Of a stretch of 64,000 nucleotides of DNA, positions 33,064-46,709 are shown in pieces. Source of the DNA: Dryocosmus kuriphilus. Taxonomy: Eukaryota > Arthropoda > Insecta > Hymenoptera > Cynipidae. The notes under the pieces are model-generated. The model was not told where the DNA came from, searched no databases, and worked only from the letters and a program-made list of their open reading frames with translations. The translations under genes and the position numbers were made by a program. Every line of letters starts with the position of its first letter. Within the stretch, counting starts at the first letter, position 1. Where the stretch lies: the NCBI GenBank assembly GCA_038277395.1, contig CM076189.1, positions 240,663,054 to 240,727,053 on the forward strand, written 5' to 3'.

Positions 33064-34682
33064 ATGACTGTACAGAATTGTGAGAATTCAAGAAGGACGC
33101 GTCGACAGTGTGCAAAATGCAAGTCCACTCCTTACATGTTAGGAAAAGAAAATAAGCAACGACAGCGATTTTTTAAAGTGCCTAAGGTAGGGAAAAATAT
33201 AACGTGTAGTGGCATGCTGTATGAGAAAATAAGATTTATAATTCTTTAGTAAAGGTATTGCTTATTAAAGTATGCGAAATCTTATATGAAATTGGACGAT
33301 AAGAGACATGTGATTTTAAGTTTGAAATTAAATTACATTGCAGTATATAAGTCTGAGAAGGGATTGGGGAGAAGCTCTTTCCATATGTCTTGGAGAATTG
33401 GATTATCTCTGCGAAATACATTTTTGAGAAGAAGATAAAGAAACATTTTTTGAAACCAAAATGATGGACGGAACGATCCACCGGATACAGAGAATGGTTA
33501 CAAGTTTAAAGCAGGGTTCTGTCCCAATTAAGGTATAGTTTTAATTGCGAAAATTAATTCTGCCTTCAAGTATAATATTACATTCAATTTCTTACCGAAA
33601 TGTCTATTCATTCAGCTTTTTTGTCGAATATTCCATGTCAATCAAGTGCAGCATTTTCGCTAATCGTCCTAAAACGGTGGACGACTAGCCACGGCCATTT
33701 ATTGTATACAATTTATTTCAGGATAATGTCGAGAGGAGAAAAATAAATGAAGGGACCAAAGTCGACCGTCGTCGTGTACTTGCGCCATGCGTTTTGAACG
33801 TAATTAATGTAAGTAGCGCCATTTATGCATGTTCTAATTCCTTTATGTTCATTTGGAACAATCTGAAATGTCAAATTCCGTTTTTTGTAGACTTCAGTCG
33901 CTAAAAATAAGCATAATGAGTTTTTGAAAAAGAGAAATAACTGTTTTGAGGCCTTTTACTTCCTTATGTTACAAATAATGTTTCCGTCTGCTTGTTATTG
34001 TAATGTGTTCTACTCTGCTTTCTAGAGATTCTTCGGTTTCGTTAAACAAGCCTGTGGATTTAATGACCATCCCGATTCAAGAATCTTTGCCCAAGTTTAC
34101 CGGCTTTTAGGTGTTTACTCTCTTGTCAAGCCTAAAAAAGGTAGTAACGTTGAAGGCGTGGAAATTCCTAATACTATGTTGAATTACCAAGATGTACAAG
34201 AGCAGAAAAATCACGAAGCTTTATGCAATATCCTAGATAAAGTTATATCAGAGAATAACCCTGTAGTGGAGCAAATTCCCAATTTTCTCGAGAGGGTGAG
34301 AGACCATGATCAGCTTATGGCCAGAACACCTGAGTTCGTGAAAGGCTTTGTCGCCGGCTATGTTGCGTTTCGGGCGCAAAAATTAACAACATGTTCAAAC
34401 TGCATAAAAAGTGTGCGAAGCGAAAGAAAATCGGATGACGATATTAGGTATAAACTGTTGGTCAAGTGCAACCGTAGAACGTTGCAGTATTCTTCCGAAT
34501 CTTTCTACACGTTGACAGACAGTTCAGAAAACGTCATTTTACACGTTCTGGCAGGAGGAAATCTAAATCAGGATACTTTCCTTCATATTTTGGAGAACCT
34601 CGACAACTTTAATATTTCGCATGTTGGATGCATCGAGCATAAAAATTTGTTTACAAAATCGATTATAAGTTTTTATCTGTAA
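33064..34682 (+). pseudogene. THAP domain joined to P-transposase C-terminal region, catalytic core absent, copy 1
   Basis: Four exons, 33064-33186, 33344-33532, 33722-33808 and 34026-34682, have GT-AG borders and all join in phase 0. Exons 1 and 2 make a THAP zinc finger: CAKC, RFFKVPK, then DWGEAL and LCEIHF. A TGA at 33425-33427 directly follows the HF in both copies, and the same frame then continues (MDGTIHRIQRM) to the donor at 33533. Exon 4 starts RFFGFVKQACGFNDHP, the motif that in P transposases follows the catalytic Glu, and carries GFVAGYVAFRAQKLTTCSNC, the C-terminal YxAGYV/C-x2-C block. The RNase-H-like catalytic region is missing and the catalytic Glu is not present at the exon 3/4 join. 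This copy also lacks one C near 34677 and stops early. Confidence 0.7.
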
Positions 34683-34709
34683 CTCGATCACACTTCATAG
34701 CAAAGCGAT

Positions 34710-35303
34710 ATAACACTATACGCGATTAATGCAGGAAGAAATCGGAGAAATATCGAAAAGATTCCAAGTTGTAGAATTCTCTCAGTTATAATATTTATTG
34801 TTAAATTACCTTACATTTTGCATATTTGAGTGGATATACTTTTGAGACTTTCAATTCGTCTTTAATGATCTGAAGGGCATTAACTGTATTTTTGACATTT
34901 GTTTTACGCACATATTATCTAAAACATCTTTGAATTTTGAAGAAGTTTCAAAGATCTCAACTTATTCTGTAAATTAAGGTAATAAAAAGCATTTCAAAGT
35001 ATTAAAAAGTTTTATTTATCGTAAATACATGACACTATGTGTAAAAATTATTTTTTTTGATTGCATGTGTATAAAACATATATTAATAATATAATAGTTC
35101 CTTGTAAAAAGAACGTTTAAAAATAAATGTAAGTATTTAGAAAATTCATAAAAGTCATTCAAGTTTTCCAATATTATAATCGAGGTGAATAAAAAAATAT
35201 AATGTAAATAAATCAAGTACAGATTAATAGTATTATATAAAGTAAACTAATCCCCTAATCATATCGACAACCTCTGTACAGTATAAAACAATTAAGAAAT
35301 GAT
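34710..35303. other. AT-rich spacer downstream of the THAP/P gene
   Basis: Contains several AATAAA-like strings, for example near 34981 and 35121, that could end the transcript. No gene seen. Confidence 0.4.

Positions 35304-35350
<47 letters not shown>
35304..35350. repeat. (AT)n microsatellite, copy 1
   Basis: Uninterrupted AT dinucleotides; the length differs from the second copy (about 53974-54022). Confidence 0.95.
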
Positions 35351-35355
<5 letters not shown>

Positions 35356-35467
35356 TGTACAATTTATATTTCATAGGCAAAGTATCCTCCCTTTTGGAAA
35401 AAAACTATTACTAAGTACTGGATTTTATTTTTTTTTTGGCGAATAGGTATCCAAAATCCAATAATTC

Positions 35468-35470
<3 letters not shown>

Positions 35471-35507
<37 letters not shown>

Positions 35508-37932
35508 GTAGCTTTGCGAACTCGGAAGTTCATTGCCTCAGCTACCCAGAACCGCCACGCATCTCTATCCTGTGCATCTTCCAACCAGTTTAAGTAATCA
35601 TGTCCTAGCTCTTTTAGATCATCCCTTACGTTTTTCTCCCATCTGTTTCTCGGTCTGCCTAGAGGTCTCTTACTAATCGGCTTCCCTCTCAAAACTTGCG
35701 CCACTGTTCTTTCGTTGCCCATTCTTGCAGCATGTCCCGCCCAGCTTAATTTCCGCGCTTTCATTATTCTATTAATGTTTACTGACCCGTAGAGTGCATG
35801 CAGCTCATCATTATGCAGTTTTCTTTCTCCATTCACCAGTCTCTTCGTCCCTTTTGGGACCATAGATTTTTCGAAGTACTTTATTTTCGAATACTCTAAA
35901 CCTGTTCTCCTCTCCTTTTGTCAGCGCCCACGTTTCGCACCCGTACATGACGATCGGCATTATTATCGTTTTGTAAATTCTTAGTTTGATGTTTCTAGAT
36001 AGCGATCGCGAGTTTAGTAATGTATTTGCTGCATAGTAGCACCGATTGCCAGCGTGCAGCCGCCTGTTGATTTCCGCTTTAATGTTATTGTCGCTAGTTA
36101 TAGTAGTCCCGAGGTATTTAAACTCATTAACTCTTTCAAATTTCATATTTCCGGCCATTAGATCCCCCTCTTTATTGCTTTGTCCTGATCTGTCGACGAT
36201 CAAATATTTTGTCTTCGATTCGCTAACTTCTAAACCTATTTCCTTGGCTTTTGTGATCAAGATTTCCGAATTTTTAGCTACCGTTTCTCTATCATCCCCG
36301 AGTAAGTCGAGATCATCTGCATATCCCAGAACTTGTATTATCCCATTGAGGGTAGCACCGGACGGATTCGTTTGTACTTCTCTGACCACGTATTCTAAAA
36401 CTAAGTTGAAAAGGATGCACGAAAGCGCATCGCCCTGTTTCAGGCTGTCGCGGATCAAAAACTCTTCAGATAAACTTCCGTTTACGCGTATCCTACCCCT
36501 ACTGCCGCTTAAGCAAACTTCGATAAGTCTAACCAATTTCCTTGGTACGCCCAAGAACTCCAGAATCCAGTACATTCGTGCGCGTATAATAGTCGTAAGC
36601 TTTTTTGAAGTCGATAAAAAGCTGATGTATTGCTTCATTAAATTCCCATTTCTTTTCTAACAGTTGTCTAATTGTAAACATTTGATCGCTTGTAGAACGG
36701 TTTCGGCGGAATCCACACTGGTAATCCCCAATGATTTCCTCAGCAAAAGGCGTTAGTCTACTTAAGATTACATTGGTCAGGATCTTATAGCACGAAGGCA
36801 AAAGTGAAATTCCCCGATAATTGTTACAGTTCGTTTTATCGCCTTTTTTAAAAATGGGTATAATGATAGAGGTATTCCATTCCTCCGGTATGCGTTCTGT
36901 TTTCCAGATTGTGCGTATTAATTTACAAATTTGTCTTGTGAGGCAAAGGCCCCCATTTTTTATCAGCTCTGACGGTAGGTCGTCAATGCCCGCGGCTTTG
37001 TTATTTTTCAACTTCTTTATGGCCATTTCTATTTCTTTATCAGTAGGCTCATCAATTAGTAGATCAACAGTGTGGATTTCACCGAGATTAACTTCAACGG
37101 GGGATTCGCTTACGTTCAATAGCTTATCAAAATAGTTTTTCCATAAATTTAGTCTTTCTGTTAAATTAGCTACTAGATTGCCATTTTCGTCCCTCATTAC
37201 TTCCGTTCTACTTTCAAAGCTTTTTCTTATAAAATTGATTCCCCTGTACATCTCACGCGGGTTATTTTGCTTATTATGCGTGTCTATTGCTAGTATTTTA
37301 TTCTTCTCCCGATCCCTTTTCTTGGATCTGTAAAACCTATTTGTACTTTTACTAATCTCGTGATACTTCTTATGTGTTTGATCGCACTTATTTTGTAAAC
37401 TAATTTCTTTGGCCTTTGTTCGCTTTTCAAACCATAGTTTGCACTCTTCGTCGAACCACGGTTTGCTTTTGTTTACTTTCTTTAAACCTATAGTACTTTT
37501 CGCGGCTGTCTTTATCGCCTCTTTCATATTGCCCCACAGGGTTTCCGGATCCTCTTCACAATTATCGCTATCGTCTCCCTGTTTTTGAAGAGCGTCGAAA
37601 CTATTAGAAATCTTTACTTGATAATTCAATATTTCTGTTGGCATTTTGAACTTATCTATATCGAAACGTACTGCTGGCGCAGGAGGGTTAGTTTTCTTAT
37701 TTAACGCCAGTCTAGATCTTAGTTTCACTATCACGAGAAAGTGGTCTGAATTTAAATCCGCCCCCCTGTACGATCTTACATCGAGAATGTTTGTATGACG
37801 TCTTCTGTCAATTAAAACGTGATCAATCTGATTCTGTGTGATACCATCTGGTGATGTCCAGGTGGCCTTATGTATATTTTTATGCTTGAAATATGTGCTT
37901 TTAACAACGAGGTTCTTTGAAGCAGCAAAGTT
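35471..37932 (-). pseudogene. RTE-like non-LTR retrotransposon, copy 1, truncated by the gap
   Basis: Minus strand. The tail is an ATT-repeat run at about 35471-35506, followed upstream by the C-terminal region with the GHAARM motif, the reverse transcriptase with YADD (36312-36323) and QGDALSCILFN, the linker, and the C-terminal part of the apurinic-type endonuclease with IDHVLID and SDHFL. The 5' part is lost in the N run. Frames break near 36590 and near 35830, so it is not functional. From the endonuclease to the first break it is one continuous frame, unlike copy 2. The left target duplication CCAATAATTCTTT is at 35458-35470. Confidence 0.85.
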
Positions 37933-38432
37933 NNNNNNNNNNNNNNNNNNNNNNNNNNNNNNNNNNNNNNNNNNNNNNNNNNNNNNNNNNNNNNNNNNNN
38001 NNNNNNNNNNNNNNNNNNNNNNNNNNNNNNNNNNNNNNNNNNNNNNNNNNNNNNNNNNNNNNNNNNNNNNNNNNNNNNNNNNNNNNNNNNNNNNNNNNNN
38101 NNNNNNNNNNNNNNNNNNNNNNNNNNNNNNNNNNNNNNNNNNNNNNNNNNNNNNNNNNNNNNNNNNNNNNNNNNNNNNNNNNNNNNNNNNNNNNNNNNNN
38201 NNNNNNNNNNNNNNNNNNNNNNNNNNNNNNNNNNNNNNNNNNNNNNNNNNNNNNNNNNNNNNNNNNNNNNNNNNNNNNNNNNNNNNNNNNNNNNNNNNNN
38301 NNNNNNNNNNNNNNNNNNNNNNNNNNNNNNNNNNNNNNNNNNNNNNNNNNNNNNNNNNNNNNNNNNNNNNNNNNNNNNNNNNNNNNNNNNNNNNNNNNNN
38401 NNNNNNNNNNNNNNNNNNNNNNNNNNNNNNNN
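37933..38432. other. Assembly gap (500 N)
   Basis: Exactly 500 N, a placeholder of unknown true size. The left side stops inside the LINE; the right side starts inside the sequence otherwise found at 19774. Confidence 1.
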
Positions 38433-38584
38433 TTGATGCTAGTTCATGCCAAAGCAAATCTCATAAAGATGACTCGTTGCACGGAATTTGCGAAGACGGT
38501 TACTTTTACTGCCAGACAAATGAATCGACTTTGAATGGATCTTGTGCAAGGAACATCGCAGACTGCTTCGAGGATTTTACTTGA
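38433..38584 (+). CDS. Cys-rich ORF tail, copy 2 (partial)
   Basis: Identical to the end of 19716-19925. The 5' part is lost in the gap, so the frames that run through the N region are meaningless. Confidence 0.3.
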
Positions 38585-39294
38585 TACAGTGACGTAGCAA
38601 GGATATACGAAAACTACATCAGTATCTATCAGATTTCATCCAGAGAAATGTGTTATGTGTAAAAATGAAACTGATTTTTTAGCGGACACAATGTGTATCT
38701 GACAATGTATTTTGTTTGTTCTATTTATTTCAAACTTTACTTTCATTTTTATACATAATAAATTTGCTTAGGATGGAATCTTCTGGATACTTAAATGGTT
38801 TTCGTATATTTTCATATTTCGTGTTCTAGAGCTTACGGGAAAGGACTGGGGGTGACCGTAGGGAGGGTCAGCTTTCATCCACTTTAGTTCATTCTATTCC
38901 CTCTTGGTGTCGCATTTGCTAAACTTCGTCCCTTCTAAGCACCTCGTAATGACCGAGAAAAACATTAAGTGGACGCGCTGTGCTCGGAGCCGTTGAACGA
39001 CACTAGGTTTAATGTTATGTTTCACTCTGGTGAAAAATTCTGAAGTCACTAGAGGGACAAGTGGGGGTCACTCGATGGGTAACTATTTCACCCGCCTAAA
39101 AAAAGGTAGGTTGAAGCGAGTGAACAGCGAAATTGTCGGGAAATCGCAAGATTTAAGTACACGTGTAATACTTGTGTAAGACCGCAAAACTAAAAGCAAA
39201 GTGAAACGCGTGGAAGAAGTAAAATTATGGAATTTGTCCCGGGAAAACACATTTTGGTTCCAGGAGATGACATAAATTAAGTAAGTTAATGTAA

Positions 39295-39613
39295 GAGCTT
39301 CGTTAGCTCAGTAGGTATTGCGCCGGCCTTCCAAGCAAGAGGTCCAGGGTTCTATTCCTGAGCCGGTACCAATGGAATTTTCTATGTACTTTCTACCGAC
39401 GCTCTCGTGGTTCGGAACCCACGTTAAACTGTAGGTCCCCTCATAAGGATGCCAGTGATCTTTCAGGGAAGATGCTTCATGTCGAGGGGCAAATTGCTTG
39501 CGGATCACTGGTCGATTTTGAGGCTTAGGAAGTTGTGAAAGTTTGTCATTGTTCTGCAGGACTCTCAAAACCCGTAAAAGGGAAGGCAGTATAAACTAAT
39601 ATACAATGTATGT
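39295..39613 (+). mobile_element. tRNA-derived SINE, copy 2
   Basis: Same element as 20636-20957, with 3 fewer A in the tail. The 14-bp target duplication lies at 39281-39294 and 39614-39627. Confidence 0.85.
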
Positions 39614-40753
39614 GTAAGTTAATGTAAAGAACGAATGTAAATTGCAGCAACAGTTACTTTATTTCCCTACCTCTCCATTTTATGAACAATACATCAATCT
39701 TTAAATTCGCGTCAAGCCCTTTATACACACCCGTTCAAAGAAACTCACACTTCGCACTATACTTTCCTAAATCACGTCACTTTTCTACCTTTACCTACAG
39801 AATCACCCCCGGGAGAAACCTGAACCCTACCGTAGAGGGAAGATAGGAATAGAGGCGACAATGACCACCAAGCTCAGACCATGGACGCGGGGACCGAGAC
39901 GTCGGGGGTGAGGTTTAGTTGTGGGACCAGCTACGTGATGGCGCTGTTTCGTGGATCCAGCGCCACACAGATAGAAATCACGTTTAATAGCATAGGTGGA
40001 ACAGGTTCTGCATAGGCCAAGAGTGTTGCGTGAGCACGTGAGTTTGACAGATATGGACATATGACATGACTATTGCAGAGAAGAGTGCGGAAAAGAGCAA
40101 GGAGGAAAGCAAACATTTTCTTCTACGGGTGTCCAGTGCATTTAGGAAAATCTTATAGGTCTCGTTATAGGTGGGAGCCAAAAATTTCGTGTGAAATTTT
40201 TTCTTTGTGGCTCGTTCGAAAGGGGTTTCGATGGAGACCTTAATCCTAGATTTTCGCACTGCCAAAATTAACACTTTCGCCGCAATCTTGGATTTTTTTT
40301 TTTCAATCACTCATATCTCGCGTTATAATTATCCTATAGGGATTAAACCGCGATCGTTGTACTCATAAGAGTTTACTCTTTGATTAGGTTTATATGAAAC
40401 TTAACTCTCCGATGCACTGGAAAAAAGTTATTAGCGTCCAAAGTTGGAAGAACTTTTCAAAAAATCCTTTCGCCCACTTTCTCTGCGCGTAGCTCGTTTC
40501 CAGTGTATCTAAGAACCCCCATAGATATTTTACTATTTAAAGTAAAATCAATTTCCAGTATTTTGAAAAAAAATCATCACGATTGGTTGAATTTTCGCCC
40601 GCCAATCCACGCTCGAAGTTGCGCTGTTTTTTACCGTGCCGTTTTGAAGTCTCTGATACTCGTTTGCGGTTCGCACAGCATTTCACGCTTTTGTGACTAA
40701 TAAAACGACATTTAATTAATAACAATCACATATTTGTGTAAGCTGTGCTATAG

Positions 40754-41916
40754 ACACGTGTTTCACTTGAACTTTAAGGTCTTCAAAAAAATCCATTTTC
40801 CGACTAAACTATGCGAGATATAAAAAAATATATGAAGTAAAATTGTTCATCTCAAAAAAATCTACAAATTTTGTCTTAACCGTTTTTTGATAAAATGCAC
40901 GGTTTTTGTTTTAATCGAGAAAACTTTATTAAAAATAAGAAACGGTGGTTTCCCGCCAAAATATTTAAGATACAAGAAAACGATAATGAACAAAGTTTTT
41001 AAATTCAAAAAGATCTACAAATTTTGTTTTAACTATTTTTTGATATAATGCACGCTTTTGATTTTACTCGAGAAAACTTGATTAAAACTTCAAAATTCCA
41101 ATTTCCCGCCAAACTATTCAAGATACGAAAAAAATGATGAGAAACAAAGTTGTTTACTTCAAAAAGATCTACAAAAATTTCTATCATTTTTTTTTCTAGA
41201 GATGCATATTTTTTGAGTTATTCGTAAAATATTTTATTAAATATAAAGAAAATCACTTTTCGGCAAAACTATGCAAGATATGAGAAAGTATTAAGGAGCA
41301 GAATTGTTCACCTTGGAAAAAGCTACAAAATCTATTTATAGGACTCATCGCTTTACTTCTAAGAATCGAAATCTATTTACAATGAATTTAAAAAAATTAA
41401 CTGTCGAGCGCGAAGCGCAAGTGTCATGATGAGAATGTATTCCTTAAGGTCGATAGAGCTCTGAGTAAAATAATTTCTTTTGTAATTACTAATAAAATTC
41501 AAATTTAATAATTTTATTAAAAGTAGGTATTTGAAAGTTTAAGACCCAAATAACGAAAACCGAGCACGATGTACGAGGACCAAACATACGAGCGCGAAGC
41601 GCGGCGAACAGCAGATCGCGCGCCTTAGTTTTCTAATTTTTTTGTAACAGATATAGTTTTTGTTTTAATTGTAAAAAATGTTATTAAAAATCATGAATTT
41701 CATTTTCCGTCGAAAGTAGAAAGGGCTTTAACAAAAAATTTATAATTACCTAATTACATTGATCAATGTTTGATCCTTAATTTAAAAACTCAATCCGCAC
41801 AAATGTATGGGTATATAACGCAACGAGCGTGAAGCGCGAGTTCCGACAGACGCGGACCCTAGGCGCGCTCATACCTCGCGCGATGAGAATCTGCCCGCTA
41901 AGCGGTCAGATTTTTT
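40754..41916 (-). repeat. GCG-hairpin/monomer repeat, minus strand, copy 2
   Basis: Second copy of 22095-23262. Confidence 0.75.
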
Positions 41917-42534
41917 CTAAGTTTTTTATTAATTAGAAAAGTTTTTAAGTGACTAAACAACTTTGATTTTAGAAATTCATTTAATTGTACAAATCAAGTT
42001 ATACTTGACAAAGTTTTTGCATTATATATGTTTTTAGTGGTATCTTTTTATTTGCAAGCACTCTCTTGGTAAACATTTTGTAAATTACAAAAATTTTTAC
42101 TTGTTTCGAAGTTCATGCAGGAAAACAAAATTGTTTCTGATAAGTTTCCGATGAATTTGATGATAATCCTAATTTCAAATATTTCTTAGCAACAATACTA
42201 ATTGATAATATTCTTTGCAGCAGTTATTTAAAATAATGGTTCTTAAAAAAACGCATAGGCATTTTTAGTTATAATTTATCTTAAAATCAAATAGTTATAT
42301 GAAACAAAACACAAAAATTTCATAATTTCAAACGAATACTAAAATTATGAAGCCTGCTGTGCCGTGTAGCCTATGCGTACGAATTTCTTTGCGGGTTTTG
42401 AGTTTATAGACTTGAGTATTCAGATTGTAGATCTTTATTTCCAAAGACTAGTCTAGACTTATAATCTTTTTAGCACGCTGTACCCTCGGCTTTACCTGAG
42501 TTTATTGATACTCGGTGAGGGTAGCAAAGTAGCA

Positions 42535-42836
42535 AAATAATGCAAGGAATTCAAAATAATGCAAGGAATTAAAAATAATGCAAGGAATTAAAAATAATGC
42601 AAGGAATTCCAAATAATTCGAGGAATTCAAAATAATACATACAAGGAATTCAAAACAATTAGGTAAAGAAATTACAAATAATTCAAGAAATTAAAAAAGA
42701 GTTCAAGGAATTAAAATGCATTCTCTGAATTCAAAAAATTTCAGGAATGTAAAGAATTTAAGAAATTCAAAGAATTGTAGGAAATGAAAGTGAATTCAAG
42801 AGAACTAAAAATAATTCAGAGGATTTAAAACAATTC
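42535..42836. repeat. Minisatellite, copy 2
   Basis: Second copy of 23876-24180, with small indels. Confidence 0.85.
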
Positions 42837-45000
42837 TTAAACAGGTGTACACCAGAATTTGTCAGATTAACACCTCGGAAAATTGATACATTTTAATGTA
42901 CATTGGCTTTCCTAATACTAGCATTGTTCTTGAATGTTTCTGATATGTAAAAAAGGTTTAAATTAGTAAAGTGTCAGATGGACAATCTTTTGAACGATTT
43001 CAATATTGTATTACAATCACATTTCTCATTTTTTAAGTTTAGTATAGCATAAAAACAGTTTTACCGATACTCTGAAATTGGAGCTTCAGTTTCAAATTCA
43101 GTTTCAAATAAGTATGAAAACTTATTTACGAGCGTAGCAAATGTATATATAATAAGTATAACTGTATAAAAGCTAATAATGTAATGCATAAAAATATTTT
43201 TTATTGTAATTCTAAAAAAAAAATACACAAAAAGGAGAATTCTGCGCAGATTGTATGTATAGGACATTGTCATATTACATATTTAAGATTGAGTAGAAAA
43301 TTATATGAAATATATTCTCCAATATTGTAAAAATAATGAATATTGTGTTATACGAAATATAATCCTCACATTTTTTCAATGAAAATAAGCAGTTATTAAC
43401 ATTTACAAATCTTTTACAACAATATTTAAACCCGTACAAATTAAATTAATAGTTATAATTCTTAAAAAGTAATAATTTTGGTAAAAGTTTCAAGTGACAG
43501 GCGTCTATCGGTGTGTATTCCAACCTAAGTCAATATCGGAAGAAAGTGAAAAAAGTAAATAGCCGGAATATATTTCGTGAAATTCAGGACTGCATATATA
43601 AAGTTTCAATTTTCTTTCTAGGCGACCAGTTTACCGATGCCCTTACTTATGCTATGAAACATGCTTTCTCTATCCGTGAGGTACTGTGATAAAAAAAACA
43701 GCGTCATCACGTAGCTGGTCCCAAAACTAAACCTACCCCCGTCGTCTCGCTCCCCTTGCTCAGCGACAAGGTTTCTGCTGCATTGTCGCCTCTATTCCTA
43801 TCTTCCCTCTACGACCCTACCAAGCAAGTATGGCAAAGATATTAGTATCGTGTCAACGTCGACCAGTCAGTGGCTGGTCTAAAAGAAGAAGAATCTTGGG
43901 ACGTAATAAATATAGTAATATCATAGATATAACGTAATAGATGAGGTATCGAATTAGGTCGGGCACATACCGGTAGTTGGCGCCACAGAAAAGTTTTGGG
44001 CCCCTGTAGCTTCGACCACATACTTGTAGAGGCACTGGCGATGCATATAGCGCCAGATATGAAATGATTGAAAATCGAAAATGATTATAGTGCTGAATAG
44101 TTGCTACGTGATATTGCAGATGATATAAAAAAAACTACTGGCATTTTGAAATCAAAAATAGTTTATCGTAATGAAGTCAAAAATCAAAGTTCTTTAAGTT
44201 CAAACGATTTCCATACGAAACTTTAAATTCACATAAAGAATGACCCGCTGATCAGCCCTCTTGCACCGAGTATACCTGTACAACTTTAAAGATTAAAGGG
44301 ATGGTGCAGTTGGCAAATTGTATGCGACTAATGACTAATCTATAACGGGAGGCAATAGAAATATACTAATTTGAAGGACACTTTCCTATTAAAGTATATT
44401 CAATATGCATATCAATATTTTTTCTAAATGGTTAACCTACAAGTTGTTCCTTTTGGTGTCAAAATGATTTATGAATTTTGTCAGAATTTGAAAAAAATAT
44501 TTAGAAGTTATTTGAATAAAATACGTATTTTAGTTAAATAAGCTGTGTAATTGAAATATTTTACTTTGAAACGCATCAAATATATTCTTTTTCAAGAAAT
44601 ATGTTCATAAAATCCAGGGTACTTTTTCGAAAAGTTGGTCGTTAATTATTTTAAACAAGTTAGAAAAAAGAAATTCATTATTTATGTGAGAAAGAAGATT
44701 CTATAAAATATTTTTCAGAAGTTTTGAACCAAGAAAAGACTTTTTCCCCTTTACACTTTTCCCCTACAATCAATCGTTGTAAAGTTACAGCATTATAAAG
44801 AATTAAATTAGCACAAGAAAACTTGATTATTATTTACAGGTAGACATCTCAGCACCTATTGGATTAAAAAAAAGTACAAATTGCTTTTCAAGGTATATAC
44901 GGTACCACACAGAAAAAATCAATTTTCCGGATCAAAGTAAATGTTAAATGAAAATATTTTTAAAATCTTGGTTTCAATTTTAATTAATTCAAAATGATTG

Positions 45001-46059
45001 GAGAATGAGAGTGTGGATGTTTGATGTGTTAGTGTGGTCAGTGGTAAGTTATGGAACGAAAATATGGGGATGGAAGGAATATAAGAGAGTAGAAAGCATG
45101 CAGGAGAGATTCCTGAGATGGGTCATGGGGTTAGGATGGAGCTGTCCAGGGTATATGCTGAGGGAAGAGTTAGGCAGAGAAAAAATGGTGGTAAGGCAAC
45201 TAAAAAGGGCATGGAATTTTGAGGAAAAGCTAAGGAGGGGGGAAGGAAGTAAGGTAGCACAAGCGTGTCTAAGGGAGATAGAAGACAAAGAAAGAAGGGG
45301 GAATATGGGACGGTCGAAATGGGAAGAAGAAAGGTACGCAAGGAGGAGAGAATGGAGTATGAATGTGGAGAGTAGAGAATGGCAAGGAATAGAGGAAGAG
45401 ATTCTGTCTAGACAAGGTGAGGAAAGATGGAGAAAAATCTTGGAGTCGAGGTACAACAGTTGGTACAGGATGGTCAAGTGGGAAGGAGAGCCAGAGTATC
45501 TGGGAAGGATAAAGAAAGAGAGTAAATGGAACAGAGTGATAAGATTTAGAATGGAAGAGGGTGTAAGAGAGTGTAGGTACTGGATGAATGAAGAGGAGAA
45601 TAGTTGTAGAGTATGTGGGTATGAACAGGAAACATGGGTGCATGTGTTAGAGAGATGTACAGGAGACGAAGGAGAAGGGAAGAGTGTGGAAGAGAGAGTG
45701 AAAGAGATTTTGAATGGGAATGGACAGGGGGAGGGATGGATGAAGAAGCTGGAAAAGTTAAGAGAAAGAAAAGGTCTCATGATCTAGTTTAAAGATACTA
45801 AAAATATAAAGTAGAACCGTAAAAAGCAATTGCCAAGTGTAGATTGGCAAAGGTAAGAGGAAACGGAAGTCCTGGTCTCGGTCGCAAGCGCTTAAATTTA
45901 AGAATAAATTTAAGAATAGGTTAAGAAAATATCTATGTAATAGTGTAAGAGAACGATAAGGGAGAATATAGTTTAAGGAATTGGATTGTAAACATATGTA
46001 ATGATTGTGTGAAGCCTCTCAAACCCGTAAAAGGGAGAGAGTATAAATAAATAAATGAA
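45001..46059 (+). pseudogene. 5'-truncated LINE, copy 2 (frame open to its natural end)
   Basis: The reading frame 45005-45787 has 260 codons. It covers the same C-terminal domain as 26342-27400 but retains Leu where copy 1 has TGA, so the zinc-knuckle-like C-x2-C-x8-H-x4-C is complete and is followed by about 45 further residues. The upstream reverse transcriptase and endonuclease are absent, so it is a 5'-truncated insertion and not an active element. Confidence 0.8.
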
Positions 46060-46199
46060 GAAGTAAAGACGTTATAGAATTTCTAAATCACTTTAAAATG
46101 AAGGTGAAAAATAAATTGGAATTTTTTTCAAAAGAAAACTTTTTTTTGCCAGGTAATCTGTTTCCTATTTGGATTCATAATTTCAATACGAAACTACCA

Positions 46200-46270
46200 T
46201 GACGAGTAGCTCACACGGCAACGTTCTGAGTTTGTAGTCGGAAGGTTGCAGGCTCGATTCTCGGTATCTG
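46200..46270 (+). repeat. tRNA-like sequence, copy 2
   Basis: Second copy of 27541-27611. Confidence 0.4.
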
Positions 46271-46323
46271 CACTATTTTTATTTTTGTTTGTTTGATTTT
46301 TATTTATTAAAATTTTTATATAT

Positions 46324-46709
46324 TAACTTTTCTTCTGTTTTTTTTTATTTTACAAAAATGAACACTTACGTTTTTTTTCAATGAAAAACTCGCTTTTTTT
46401 AAACTTTTTTGGAAAACTTTCTATTTTCAATTGTAATTGCCGTGAAAATATATTTAACATCGTTAAATATTATTATTGTGCTAACGTTTTTGATAGTTGG
46501 ATTTACATTTTTCTTTTTCATATCCTATTCAAAACATAATTTTGCGTTTACATTCTCATTTTTAAATTTAAACAAATTGATCAAATTAATCATTTTCTTA
46601 GAAAATAAAATTGTTTGCGAAAAAAGTTTAAAAAGAGCGAGTTTTTAATGGGAAAAAAAACACTTAAAATATTCATTTTTGTAAAATTGAAAGAAATAGA
46701 AGAAAATTG
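46324..46709. mobile_element. Foldback MITE, copy 2
   Basis: Second copy of 27665-28050; differs by homopolymer length. Confidence 0.65.

Larger units (their letters stand above)
19774..37932. repeat. 18.2-kb duplicated block, copy 1
   Basis: Colinear with 38433-56597, at an offset of 18659 bp on the left that drifts to about 18667 through small indels. Visible differences are scattered single-base changes and homopolymer or microsatellite length changes, so identity is well above 99%. It ends abruptly at the N run. Confidence 0.95.
39832..43812. mobile_element. 4-kb inverted-repeat element, copy 2
   Basis: Second copy of 21176-25153 with the same inverted ends. Minor indels in homopolymers and single-base changes only. 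Confidence 0.7.

Noticed and set aside
36046..36660. 204-codon plus-strand frame (also 54711-55325)
   Set aside because: Antisense to the LINE reverse transcriptase, which has clear catalytic motifs.
36529..38457. 642-codon frame through the N run (also 37838-38584 and the frames across 62638-63137)
   Set aside because: The open reading across N bases is an artefact of the gap.
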